A DNA stretch of 64,000 nucleotides, taken from positions 27,339-91,338 of the forward strand of contig CANMQH010000017.1 in assembly GCA_947499935.1 (NCBI GenBank), in the 5' to 3' direction. Both the position numbers and the translations under genes were made by a program. The notes under the pieces were generated by a model. It saw only the letters and a program-made list of their open reading frames with translations. It had not been told where the DNA came from and did no database searches. The stretch comes from an uncultured Algibacter sp. (lineage in GTDB: Bacteria > Bacteroidota > Bacteroidia > Flavobacteriales > Flavobacteriaceae). Shown one piece after another: positions 43,344 to 54,400 of this stretch (the stretch's first letter is position 1; every line of letters begins with the position of its first letter).

Positions 43344-44345
43344 CTATACTTTAAGTTCGTTAAATAAGTTTATTAAAGCTGGGTCTGATGGTCTAGGTGC
43401 ATCTGCATCTACAATATTTCCTTCTGGAGAAATAAGAATAAACCTTGGAATACCTGTTACCTTATATGCACTAGTAAATGACTGATCACCTTTAGCATAT
43501 AATTGTACTCCAGATAATTGTTTTTCTTTTACCATAGTTCTCCATGCATTATATGCATTTGGTCTATCTATAGAAATACTTACAAATTCTATATTTTTGC
43601 CATGATAGTTTTTTTCAACTTTTTGTAAAAAAGGTATTTCTGCTTTGCAAGGCCCGCACCAAGTTGCCCATAAATCTATATAAACATATTTTCCTTTAAA
43701 ATCGTTTAAAGATGTTGTACCTCCTGAGAAATTCTCATAATCCATAAACTTTGGAGATTCTTGCCCTTTTAAAGCCAATAAACCTTGATTTTGTTTATAT
43801 ATAGCCATTAATTCTTCAGAAATTCCTTGATTTTGTTTCTTTTCATTAGAAATAAAGGTTGAATCTAAATTTTTTGTGTTTGCTAATAAGGTTTCAAAAT
43901 CTTTTTTAACTGTATTTACTTTTGTATCAAAACCAGTTTGATCTAAACTTAACAAACTATTTAAATCAAAAGTGTTTTCCACTAAAAGGGCTTTTTTAGC
44001 TAAATAATTATTGGCATCCTCACCTAATCCCTTAAATATTATAGTTTCATCAAATTGTTTAGTATCTAAACTAATATTTAAATCGTACCCGTTTTTTAGA
44101 TATACACTTGCTCTTTCTGTACCATCAAATATAATATAGGTACCAGATTCAACTTTTAATGTATCAGAAAATGTACCATCTGGTTTAACCTTAATGGTTT
44201 TAATAATATCTCTTTGTGCTACAATTAATGAATCTGAGTTTTGATTGGTAATTGTACCCGAAAGGGTTACATAGTCTTTAGGAGCTTCTTTTTGGCATGA
44301 AACTAATACTAAAGTAATTGATAATAAATAGATTAAATTTTTCAT
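43344..44345 (-). CDS. TlpA-type thioredoxin lipoprotein with DUF4369-like N-terminal domain
   Basis: A 333-residue lipoprotein (signal MKNLIYLLSITLVLVSC). N-terminal DUF4369-like beta domain about 25-115, a helical spacer, then a TlpA/AhpC-TSA thioredoxin fold with the redox motif WATWCGPCKAEIPF, cysteines 230 and 233. The cis-proline region is GIPRFILISPEG. It should be an envelope disulfide reductase that takes electrons from DsbD, encoded just upstream (6 bases). Both motif cysteines are intact, unlike its paralogue at 37516. Confidence 0.92.
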   Translation of the reverse strand: MKNLIYLLSITLVLVSCQKEAPKDYVTLSGTITNQNSDSLIVAQRDIIKTIKVKPDGTFSDTLKVESGTYIIFDGTERASVYLKNGYDLNISLDTKQFDETIIFKGLGEDANNYLAKKALLVENTFDLNSLLSLDQTGFDTKVNTVKKDFETLLANTKNLDSTFISNEKKQNQGISEELMAIYKQNQGLLALKGQESPKFMDYENFSGGTTSLNDFKGKYVYIDLWATWCGPCKAEIPFLQKVEKNYHGKNIEFVSISIDRPNAYNAWRTMVKEKQLSGVQLYAKGDQSFTSAYKVTGIPRFILISPEGNIVDADAPRPSDPALINLFNELKV

Positions 44346-44351
44346 GTTTTT

Positions 44352-46334
44352 TTATTTTTTGAATTTTTCTTTTCCTGTTTTCATCCAATTAAAATACGTT
44401 TCTACATCTGGAGTATAACCTACTGGAGTAATTAAGTTTTCTTCATTGTGATCCATTAAAACATAAAAAGGCTGTGAGTTAGTTTTGTATTTAATAGTTT
44501 GTAGTTCACTCCATTTTTGCCCAATATATTTTAGTTTTTTACCTGGTTTTAATTTTGAATCAACAATTTCTTCTTCTTTTAGTTTACGTTTATCATCTAC
44601 ATATAATGAAATAAGAACAACGTCATTTTTTAACAAATCTAATACTTTTGGTTTTACCCAAACATTCTGTTCCATTTTTCTGCAATTAACACATGCATGT
44701 CCTGTAAAATCTATAAGTACAGGTTTACCAACTTTTTTAGCGTAAGCTAAACCTTTATCATAATCATTAAATGCTAAGATATTATGAGGTGGCATTAAGT
44801 GAGCCCCATCGGGTAAATTATCATGATTTTCACCTTGTACACTTCCAGAACCTAGTTGCGTATACCCAACACCATATGGTGATTCACTATAATGCTGAGG
44901 CGGTGGAAATGCACTTATTAAGTTTAAAGGTGCTCCCCAAAGACCCGGAATCATATAAATAGTAAATGATAATACCAATAGTCCTAAACTTAATCGTCCT
45001 ACAGAAATATGAGTTAATGGCGAATCGTGCGGTAATTGTATTTTTCCAAAAAGATATAATGCTAATACACCAAATATAGCAATCCATATCGCTATAAATA
45101 CTTCGCGTTCTAACCAATGTAATTGTAATACTAAATCAGCATTAGATAAAAATTTGAAAGCCAAAGCTAATTCTAAAAACCCTAAAACAACTTTCACGGT
45201 ATTCAACCATCCTCCAGATTTAGGCAAAGAATTTAACCAACCCGGAAAAGCTGCAAACAAAGCAAATGGTAAAGCAATGGCTAATGAGAAGCCAAGCATT
45301 CCAACTATGGGTCCTATTTGGCTACCTCCAGCTGCAGCTTCTACTAGTAAGGTTCCAACAATAGGTCCTGTACAAGAAAAAGACACAATGGCCAAGGCTA
45401 AAGCCATAAAGAAAATTCCAATTAAGCCTCCTCTATCAGCTTGTTTATCTACTTTATTAGCCCATGAACTGGGAAGCATAATTTCGAAAGCTCCCAAAAA
45501 TGAAGCTGCAAATATTAATAATAATATAAAGAACGCTAAATTAAACCAAACATTTGTTGAAAGTGCATTAAGGGCATCTGCTCCAAAAACTAAGCTCACT
45601 AAAATCCCTAATAACACATATATAACAATAATAGAAATACCATAAATAAGCGCATTTCTAATTCCAGCAGCTTTATTTTTACTTTGTTTGGTAAAAAAGC
45701 TAACTGTCATAGGTATCATAGGAAACACACAAGGTGTTAGTAAAGCTGCAAAACCTGATAGAAAAGCAATAAAAAATATTCCTAACAAACCTTTTTTAGA
45801 CGATGAGTTTGATGATGAACTTTTATCATTTATATGAATTGTATCCTGAGTTTCTTTTACCGTATCTGATGATGCTGTATTATTATTTTCCTGTAATTTA
45901 AAGACTAAATCCACCTCTGTTGGAGGCAAACAACGAGTGTCATCACAGACCATAAATTCTACAATACCATTTAAAGTAGTTTTATCTCCAACAACCTCAA
46001 CAACTTGTTTAAAAACTGCTTGGTTTTCAAAGAATTTAATCTTCATTCCAAATACAGGATCATCAACGATATGGCCTTTGCCTTCTGAGGTATTTCCTTT
46101 TATATTAAATGCACCATTATCATCATCATAAGTAAATGTTGTAGCTATGGGACCATCTTCTGGTACATTTTGCGAATATAGATGCCAACCAACTTCTATG
46201 GTAGCCGAGCTTGTTAACTTATATTGAGTATCAGATATTTTCTCAACAGATGTTGACCATTTTACAGGTTCTAAAATTTGCGAATATCCTAAGGATATAG
46301 CAAATAGAGCAATTAAAAGAGTAATTTTTTTCAT
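44352..46334 (-). CDS. dsbD: Thiol:disulfide interchange protein DsbD
   Basis: The 660-residue protein moves electrons from cytoplasmic thioredoxin to the periplasm. Three parts are seen: a signal peptide and immunoglobulin-like alpha domain (about 20-155) with the redox pair context [13 protein letters not shown]; an eight-helix membrane domain (about 185-470) with [10 protein letters not shown] and [11 protein letters not shown] supplying the two membrane cysteines; and a C-terminal thioredoxin-like gamma domain with C548-VN-C551 in [11 protein letters not shown]. All six cysteines are present. A free copy of the alpha domain is encoded just upstream. Confidence 0.95.
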   Translation of the reverse strand: MKKITLLIALFAISLGYSQILEPVKWSTSVEKISDTQYKLTSSATIEVGWHLYSQNVPEDGPIATTFTYDDDNGAFNIKGNTSEGKGHIVDDPVFGMKIKFFENQAVFKQVVEVVGDKTTLNGIVEFMVCDDTRCLPPTEVDLVFKLQENNNTASSDTVKETQDTIHINDKSSSSNSSSKKGLLGIFFIAFLSGFAALLTPCVFPMIPMTVSFFTKQSKNKAAGIRNALIYGISIIVIYVLLGILVSLVFGADALNALSTNVWFNLAFFILLLIFAASFLGAFEIMLPSSWANKVDKQADRGGLIGIFFMALALAIVSFSCTGPIVGTLLVEAAAGGSQIGPIVGMLGFSLAIALPFALFAAFPGWLNSLPKSGGWLNTVKVVLGFLELALAFKFLSNADLVLQLHWLEREVFIAIWIAIFGVLALYLFGKIQLPHDSPLTHISVGRLSLGLLVLSFTIYMIPGLWGAPLNLISAFPPPQHYSESPYGVGYTQLGSGSVQGENHDNLPDGAHLMPPHNILAFNDYDKGLAYAKKVGKPVLIDFTGHACVNCRKMEQNVWVKPKVLDLLKNDVVLISLYVDDKRKLKEEEIVDSKLKPGKKLKYIGQKWSELQTIKYKTNSQPFYVLMDHNEENLITPVGYTPDVETYFNWMKTGKEKFKK

Positions 46335-46363
46335 TAATGGTTAAGTTTAATAAAGGGTGTTTT

Positions 46364-46810
46364 TTATTGTATCTTAAATACCAAATCAATTTCGGTTGGT
46401 GGTAAACATCTTGAATCGTCACAAACCATAAATTCAACAACTGCGTTAACAGCAAATGCTTTTTTGTTTTTTAATTTTATAGTTTGCCTAAATGATGCTT
46501 GGTTTTCAAAATATGTTATTTTCATTTCAAAGATAGGGTCATTAATGGTATGCCCGTCTTCTTCTTTAGTATTTCCTTTTTTTAAATAACTTTCATTACT
46601 TTTAAAGGTAAATGTTGTTGCTATTGGACCATCTTCTGGAACATTTTGCGAATACAAATGCCAACCTTTATCTATGGTTGCTGTAGCTACTAGCTCTGCC
46701 TCTGTATTTGATATTTTTACAACAGAAGTTGACCATTTTACAGGCTCTAATATTTGGGCATTACCAAAATTAATTGCTAATAAAATAAATAAATAGAATA
46801 TGTGTTTCAT
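46364..46810 (-). CDS. Free-standing DsbD N-terminal (alpha) domain protein
   Basis: A 148-residue exported protein when started at ATG 46810, giving a signal peptide (MKHIFYLFILLAINFGNAQ); a further 24-residue extension from 46882 is unlikely. It is a close copy of the first 150 residues of DsbD, sharing [30 protein letters not shown], and CDDSRCLPPTEIDLVFK with both cysteines. It arose by tandem duplication and begins the four-gene operon. It probably serves as an additional periplasmic thiol carrier between DsbD and substrates. Confidence 0.85.
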   Translation of the reverse strand: MKHIFYLFILLAINFGNAQILEPVKWSTSVVKISNTEAELVATATIDKGWHLYSQNVPEDGPIATTFTFKSNESYLKKGNTKEEDGHTINDPIFEMKITYFENQASFRQTIKLKNKKAFAVNAVVEFMVCDDSRCLPPTEIDLVFKIQ

Positions 46811-47456
46811 GAAAATTAATTTATGTGAAGCAATATAGGTACTTATTTTATATCGAATGTTACCTATGTTACGCAATATCACTAGATTTAAACAACATTA
46901 TACATGACCATAAATATAGGCACTACCCTTATTAATAAAATGTTAAATATTATAACTAAAAAAGGGCTAAGATTAACTTAACCCTTTTAACATCTCTCTA
47001 TTATTGAATGACTAACTCAAATAATTATACTTATGAAGGTAAAAAGATGCTTATTATTCTTTTATGGCTCTCTACTTTTTATATTGGTAAAATAACTTTT
47101 TTACTTAAGCTACTTTACCAATAACCATTCTTTTTTTTAATTAAATCATGTTATTAATACTAAGAGTCTATTTTATGCCAATACCCTTATTAAGGAAATG
47201 TTAAATATTACAGCTATTTATTGTATTTTATAAAATATAGATGATTTTTTGAATACTAGAATTGACTGTTTGATAAAATTTTATCAATAACCCTAAGAGC
47301 CTTGAAGGAAGTATTATAAACGAATTTTCTGGAAATAATATATTAAAGCTCTAGCTAATATCAGGTTTTAAACCAAAATCCCGCTGAAAAATCGGGATTA
47401 GTTCTTTACAATGTTGAGTTTTATTAATCAACATTCTGCAATTTATAAAATAATGC
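46811..47456. repeat. Gene-free region with a direct repeat and inverted repeats
   Basis: About 645 bases without a credible gene. The block TACCCTTATTAA..AAATGTTAAATATTA occurs twice (about 46922-46952 and 47181-47211), a direct repeat 259 bases apart with few differences. Between them are an inverted repeat TATTGGTAAA/TTTACCAATA (47082-47123) and a hairpin around 46969-47000 (AAAAGGG...CCCTTTT). The interval may be the scar of a lost element or a small RNA region; a 20-codon hydrophobic frame at 47033 is not convincing. Confidence 0.45.
47377..47399 (-). terminator. Terminator behind sprF
   Basis: AATCCCG pairs with CGGGATT around a 9-base loop, with TTTTGG following on the minus strand. 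A second hairpin, AATGTTGA/TCAACATT, lies nearer the gene at 47410-47435. Together they end the surface-adhesin transcript. Confidence 0.6.
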
Positions 47457-48446
47457 CTAGTAATGTACCGGACTCTGAGTACACGGGCAATTACTAAGAT
47501 TCTTTAAGAAATCAAACCCTACAGTTATAACATGAGTACCAGAATTAAACCCAGCTAACTCATTTGTCGTTACTTGATATGCATAACCAAAATAAAACTG
47601 TCCCTTTTTTAAACCAGCCATAGGCCCAACATTTAGGGGTTTTAATAATTGATCATTAAGAAAACGATAGGATATTCCTGCCCAGTAGTAATCTTCTCTT
47701 CTATTAAATTTTCGGAATTTAAGATTAATATCCGTACTAGATCGACTATCACTACTAAACAATTGATAATAAACAGATGGCTCCCACTCTATACCAGTGC
47801 CTTTACGACCTTGAAATGTGTAACCTGAATATACTTGGTAGTTTAAAAGTAAATTTGGCTCAAATCGTCTAAGAGCCTCGTCAATTTGTTTTTCTAAAAT
47901 GTTATTGGCGTTAAAACTTAAAAAATATCCTTTAAATCTATACAAAAAACCAGCATCAAAGTTATTGTTGTTGGTTGCCCTATCATCTGTTACAAATGGG
48001 TCCACCGGAGATGGTGACCCCGTGTTTCCATTAAAATTTCTAAATTTTTCGATATCAATTCTAAAACTATTTAAATTATACGATATACCAAAAGATAAAT
48101 ATTGTTTAGAATAATAGTCTAATATAAGGTGATGCGCAAAAGATATTTTAGCACCTTTTTGTAAAGTATTACCATTTTTATCATTGTATAAACTCAACCC
48201 AATACCCGATCTATCTGCTATTCTAACATCGGCATAAAGCGACTGGTTATCTGGAGCATTATCAATACCCACCCATTGTGTTAAACCGTTGGCTCTAATT
48301 CTTAAGTTGTCTCCAATACCCGCATAGGTGGGAGAAACAACAAAATTATTATCTGCTAAATATTGCGTAAAAACGGGTAAATTCAACTCTTGGCTATACC
48401 CATAGGTTATTGCCATGATACATATATATGTGATTATTTTTCGCAT
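47457..48446 (-). CDS. sprF: PorP/SprF-family type IX secretion partner protein
   Basis: A 329-residue outer-membrane protein of the PorP/SprF family, with a signal peptide (MRKIITYICIMAITYGYSQ) and a beta-barrel. Family features are the N-terminal PVFTQYLADNNFVVSPTYAG and alternating strands through FDFLKNL. SprF proteins pair with giant SprB-type adhesins bearing a type B sorting domain and are needed for their secretion. It follows the 4666-residue protein by 40 bases on the same strand, as in the known sprB-sprF arrangement. Confidence 0.92.
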   Translation of the reverse strand: MRKIITYICIMAITYGYSQELNLPVFTQYLADNNFVVSPTYAGIGDNLRIRANGLTQWVGIDNAPDNQSLYADVRIADRSGIGLSLYNDKNGNTLQKGAKISFAHHLILDYYSKQYLSFGISYNLNSFRIDIEKFRNFNGNTGSPSPVDPFVTDDRATNNNNFDAGFLYRFKGYFLSFNANNILEKQIDEALRRFEPNLLLNYQVYSGYTFQGRKGTGIEWEPSVYYQLFSSDSRSSTDINLKFRKFNRREDYYWAGISYRFLNDQLLKPLNVGPMAGLKKGQFYFGYAYQVTTNELAGFNSGTHVITVGFDFLKNLSNCPCTQSPVHY

Positions 48447-48485
48447 CTTAATAACTTTTTAATGTTAATGATAGAGAATTTTTAA

Positions 48486-51400
48486 TTATCTGTAAAGTGT
48501 AAAATTACCTACAAATTCACGATCATCTCTTTCGTCGTTGAGTTTAAGAATATACCAGTAATCTCCTGATGGTAATTCTTTCCCATTATATAGACCATCC
48601 CAACCTTGTCCCAGAGGATACTCTGCAATTTTACGGCCATATCTATCAAATATATCGAATGTTAGGTTTGGATAATTTATAGTACATCCTGGCATCCAAA
48701 GGTCTTCTCTTCCATCACCATTTGGTGTAAAATAATTTGGTATACACACATCAACAAACTCAAAGAACATACTGGCTACTGCCACACACTCATTACCGTC
48801 CATTACGGTTACTGTATAAGTACCAGATTCAAAGATTATAAGCGTCTCATCTGTTCCAACAGTGTTACCGTTTAATGTAAACTCATAAGTATAATTACCA
48901 TCACCACCACCTGCATTAGCTATAATCTCGTTTAAACGGGTTGTTTCTTCTAAAGTAACAACTAGAGGGTCAAATGCTTCAACGTCAAACGGCTCAGTTT
49001 CTACAATACATCCATTACTATGTCTTATGTAAATAACTTGATTATTGCCTGGAGGAAAATTAAGGAATACATTACTAGATTGAACATCAGTTGAGAAATC
49101 TGAAACTAAAGAATAATCAATATCTGATGCCAATATGGTTGTATCAGTAAGGTTTACTGTTACTGTAGTTGTAGCAGAATCTCCAGTACAAACAGGCTGA
49201 ACATCAACTTCTGAATTTAAATCTACTGGAGCATCTAGAGTTATAGGAATTCCGCCAGGACATCCTATACTATCAACAACCACTACTTCATAATCTAAAC
49301 CTCCATCAAGACCATCAAATAAAACCTCTTGACCTTCAATAACATCCGTTGTAGTTGTTCCATTAATACCACGAAGACTTACTTCATAAGGTGCTTGACC
49401 ACCAGTAATAGTAACACTAAACTCAGCATTATCATCATTTATACAAAGTTCTTGCATGATAGACATAGGGTCTATTACAGTTACTATAGCTCTAGCTTCT
49501 TCTATTATAAAATCAATCAATTCAGTACAACCTAATTCATCATTAACAATAACTTGATAATTTCCAGCTGGAAGATCATCAAATGTTTTATCAATATCAA
49601 AAAACTGGTCTGATCGAGGTAAGAATAAAGGATTATCAGATGAAATTGAGTACATAATTGGAAGTGTACCTCCCATAATATCTAATATTTCAAAAGTACC
49701 TGTTTTTTGTCCAAAACATGTAATCTCATTAGACTCCCAATCAACAACCATAGGTTCAGAAACATTTTCTATAGATACTAATGCTGTAATTTCTAAACAA
49801 TCTCCATCATTAACACGAACTTGATAATTTCCAGTAGAAAGCTCTGTAAATACGCCTGGGCTAACTTGGTTAGCGCCTGTAATTGGCATTCCTGTATCGG
49901 CATCTATCAACGTATAAATATAATTACCTATACCGCCTTCGGCTATAGCTGTAATAATACCGTTATTATCTCCTGCACAGTTAATTCGTAAATTAGAAGC
50001 ATCTGTATCTAAAGTTATAACTGTTTCTACAAATGGCTCTACAGTAATTGTATTAGACACATTAGAAGGACAACTATTAGCATCTCTTACGTAATATGCA
50101 TAATTATCTGCTACTCCTGGTGCCGGTCTTGGTACAGGGAATGTTGTAGAGGTTGCAAAAGTTCCTAAAACGGTTGCAAAATCTTCTGTTGTACTGTATT
50201 CATATACACCAGTACCTCCAGTTGCTGTTAATGTTAATTCTGCATCTACAGTACATGTAAACGAAGTAGATTTTGCTAAATCAACTTGTATTTGAGTTGG
50301 TTCTGCTATAATAATATCTGGTGATATAAACTCACAACTAAATCCATCTCGAATTGTAACTGTGTATGTTCCTGCAGTTAAATCACCAAATACTGGCGAT
50401 GTTTGAGGCCCTGATGCACTTACCGTAGGCAATACTCTATTAAGCGTATATGTATAATTAGAGCCTTGACCACCCATAACATTACTAACTGTAATAGTCG
50501 CATTGTCATCTTCAAAACAATTTAATAATGTTGGATTAGCCATGGTTGTAGCAGTAATTGGTGGTGGTATACTTAGCAATATTGTTTCGCTATCCACACA
50601 ACCTTCGCTATCTCTAACCCTTACGGTATAATTACCCGCAATTAAATCTTCAAAATTTGAGACTGAACCATAAGGCGTAACAATAGCTACACCACGTTCT
50701 AATTGATACTCATAAGGCCCTGGCCATCCACCTGTTGCACTAACTGATATAGAACCATCATCATTACCTGTAACACAAGTAGGATCTACATGAGTTTCCA
50801 TGATTTCTAGTGCTTCTGTTGGTCCTGTAATAGTAAAGTTATTCTCGACTTCACAAAAAGGACTATTGGTTAACGTAGCTGTTACCATATATATACCAGA
50901 TGCCAAATTAGTAATAGCTATTGGACCAGCACTTGTTGTACTTCCAGAAGCTACCGTTATACCAGAAGCATCTTCTATAATATAATTAAAAGGACCAGAT
51001 TCGTCTGTTGGTGTTGCTATTCTATCTACAAAAGTAATTTCTGCACGACCATCAGCATCAGAGAAACATGTAACATTTTCAATTTCAGCTATAGTAATAG
51101 CAAACGTATTAGGCTCATTTACAAAATGATTTCCAAAAATAACACAATCTGTATCTAAGTTTGTTACCGTAATTCTATAATTACCAATTGCTAATCCTGT
51201 AAATATTCCTGTAGCGTTAGTTTGGCTATAAACACCACCTATAACAGCACCAGAAGCAACATCTTCTACAAGATATTCTAAATTAATTGGCGTGCCTCCT
51301 GTAGTATTAACAGAAACTGTAATGTCTTCATCATTAGTACAAGTTACTGCGTTATTCACCGTAACCGTAATATCGTCTAAGCCTATAAATGGATTTATAA

Positions 51401-54400
51401 TTGCTGTAGCTGTTCCTAAACATCCATTGTCATCATAAACATTTATAGTATATGTACCTCCAGATAAATCAGATTCTGTGTATGTATTACTACTACCGTC
51501 TTGCACTGTTGTTACACCATCTATAAACTCATATCGTGTATAAGTTCCTGAGCCTCCTGTAACAGGATTTATAGTAATAGATGCAAAATTAGTTCCGTTT
51601 GTACCTGGATCACAGTTATACTGTTGTATTACAGGTGTAGGATCTACAATATTTGATTCGCCAACAACAACAATTTGATCATCAAAACAACCTCTGCCCG
51701 AAGTTACACGCACTGTGTATGTTCCAGTAACTAAACCATCTAATATATTAGAGTTTTGAACTAGCTCCATCGTAGGTGCAATAATCTGATACGTATAAAC
51801 TGGATTATCATTAGATGCTGGTAAGTTTATGGTAATAGATCCATCGTTTCCACCATTACAAGTTACATCACTTACAGTTGGTAAATCAAATGTTACCAAA
51901 GTAGCAGGCTCTAAAGTTACCATTTCTGTAGACCTACAATTTGTTATTGTATCTATAATATCTACAGTATAAGTACCTGCATCTAAACCATTAAATAAGT
52001 TAGAAGGTTGTGTTGGTCTTGTTACAGGACCATTAGTAATCTCGTATTCATAATTTCCAGAACCACCAGCTCCTGTAACTGTTATAACACCGTCACTAGC
52101 TGTACATGTTTGCAACGTAGGACTTAATGTTAAGTCTAAGTTAGGATAGATTGTAATAGGCATTGACGTTCCAGTACAACCATTAGTATCTCTAACCGTT
52201 ACAGTATATGTACCTGGAGCCGAAACAGTAAATGTTCCTGTTGGTTGAAAACCACTTCCAATTGAATACTCTAAAGGAGGAGACCCCGTACTGCTTATTA
52301 TACTAAATGTAAACGGATCACCTGTACCAGATGGATCACAAAGCCCCGTTGCAGGTATAGTTACTGTTGGTAATGGGTTTGTTGCTATGGTTACATCAAT
52401 CATATCTGGACAATCATTAGCATCTAACACATAAACATCCCACATAGTATTTACTGCAGGGTCTAAGACTCTAGATGGATTGTTAGTATAATCTGATGCT
52501 ACAGGAATTACACCATCTTGTACGAAAGCATATGTATAACCTGGAGTACCACCAGTAGCTCCTACAGTAACTGTTGCGCCAACATTACAGTTGGCTAACG
52601 TTGTGCCTGGTGTTTCTGTTAAGGTTACTATAGATGGCTCTTCTACTACAACTGTAGCTGAATCCATACAATCTGTAACCTCATCTGTTATGGTAATCGT
52701 ATAACTACCTGCAGCTAAACCTGTAAAAGGAATCGTGGTAGCCGTTTGTCCTGTAACTGGAGTTCCAGAATCAAATACATAACTATACGTACCACTAAAA
52801 CTAGATACTGTAAATGTAATGGCACCATCAGATTGTCCATTACAATTAACATTATTATCTAAAGCTCCAAAAACCGCAATATTAGTTACTGGTGCTACAG
52901 TAAATGATTCTTGATATTTACAACCATTAGCATCTGTAACCTCAAATAAGTAAGTCGTATTTGGCATTAAACCTGTATAAATACCATTAGTATCGCCTGT
53001 AGTATTTACAGGTGTAGTAGGTGATATAATACTGTATGTTAAAGCTGCTATACCACCTGTTGTTGTTAATGTTACATCACTAGTAATTACCGAGCATGTT
53101 ACTGCTGTCGCTGAGAAGTCTAAATCTGTTGGTGGATCTAATGCTGGAACAATTTCCACTTCTGCAATACTTATACATCCATTACTATCTCTTGCAAAAA
53201 CAGTAACTGGACCTGCTGTACTTGTAGTAATAGTATTTGTAGATGTAAAGTTTGTACCGCCATCAAAACTATAAGTATATGGTCCAGTACCTCCAGTTGC
53301 ATTTGCTGTTAATGTTGCCGGTTGTGTTATATTTCCTGTTCCACAAGTTAAGCCTTGAGTAAGTACTAAATCTGCAACAACAGGTGTTGGATCAGTAATA
53401 GTAACTAATTGTGCTGTAGAAATACAATTATTGTTATCTCTTACAACAACATTATAAGGACCTCCTGTTGTTGATATGGCTAAGTTTGAAAATATATTTG
53501 AGTCTTGAAATGTTACGCCATTATCAATACTATACTGATAAGGTGCTAAGCCACCAGAAGCAGTAACCGTTATAACACCATCTGAATCTCCAATACAAGT
53601 TACAGTACTATCTAAGATAGGGTCAAATGTTGGATTGGTTCTAGGCGCAATAGTAATTATCGCAGACTCTGCTTGACATTCTGTAGGCGGATTTTGTGTA
53701 TCTGTTACTCTAAATTGATACGTTCCGTCTGCAGTAGCCGTGTATGGTGTTCCTGCAATTGCAACATAACCTCCACCGTTAAAATTAACCTCATACGTAT
53801 AAGTTCCTGTACCTCCAGTTGCCGTTAAAACAATCTCCTCATCTATAGCACATGTAGTATTAGGTGTGAGGTTGGCATCTAATAACAATTGAGGCTCAAC
53901 AACCAATGTTCTTGAAGCAGGACAACCATTACCATCTTGAATTATAAATGTAAACGTTCCTGGTGCATTTATTGTAAATGTAGGACTTGTTTGAAAAGCA
54001 CTACCATTTACATTATATCTTGGTGTACCAACAGCAACTGTACCTGATAATGTTACATCAAATGGTGTTCCTGTATAACATTGTTGCGGTATTGGGTTAA
54101 GGGTTGGAATTGCATCTCTACTTATAGTTACTGGTAACCTAAAATCACAACCATTGACATCAATGACCAAGATTTCCCAATTTGTTCTAATAGAATCATC
54201 TAAATTCAGCACATTGTTATTGGTAGAAGTCACTTCTCCGCTACCAGATGCAAATCCAGTTGGACCAGCTTGATATGTATATGGTCCTGTTCCTCCAGTT
54301 GCATTAACTGTAACTTGAGCATTGGTGATACAATTAGCGTTTATATTATTTGTAATTGAAGCATTAACCGATTGAATTGGTTGCATAATTTGAAAAGTAA

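Noticed and set aside
45154..45645. 163-codon plus-strand frame opposite dsbD
   Set aside because: Antisense to the membrane domain of DsbD, lysine/proline-rich by mirror of hydrophobic codons; not a gene.
47033..47095. Small 20-codon hydrophobic frame starting MKVKRC
   Set aside because: Too short, no ribosome-binding context or neighbour to support it; lies in AT-rich DNA where such frames are common.
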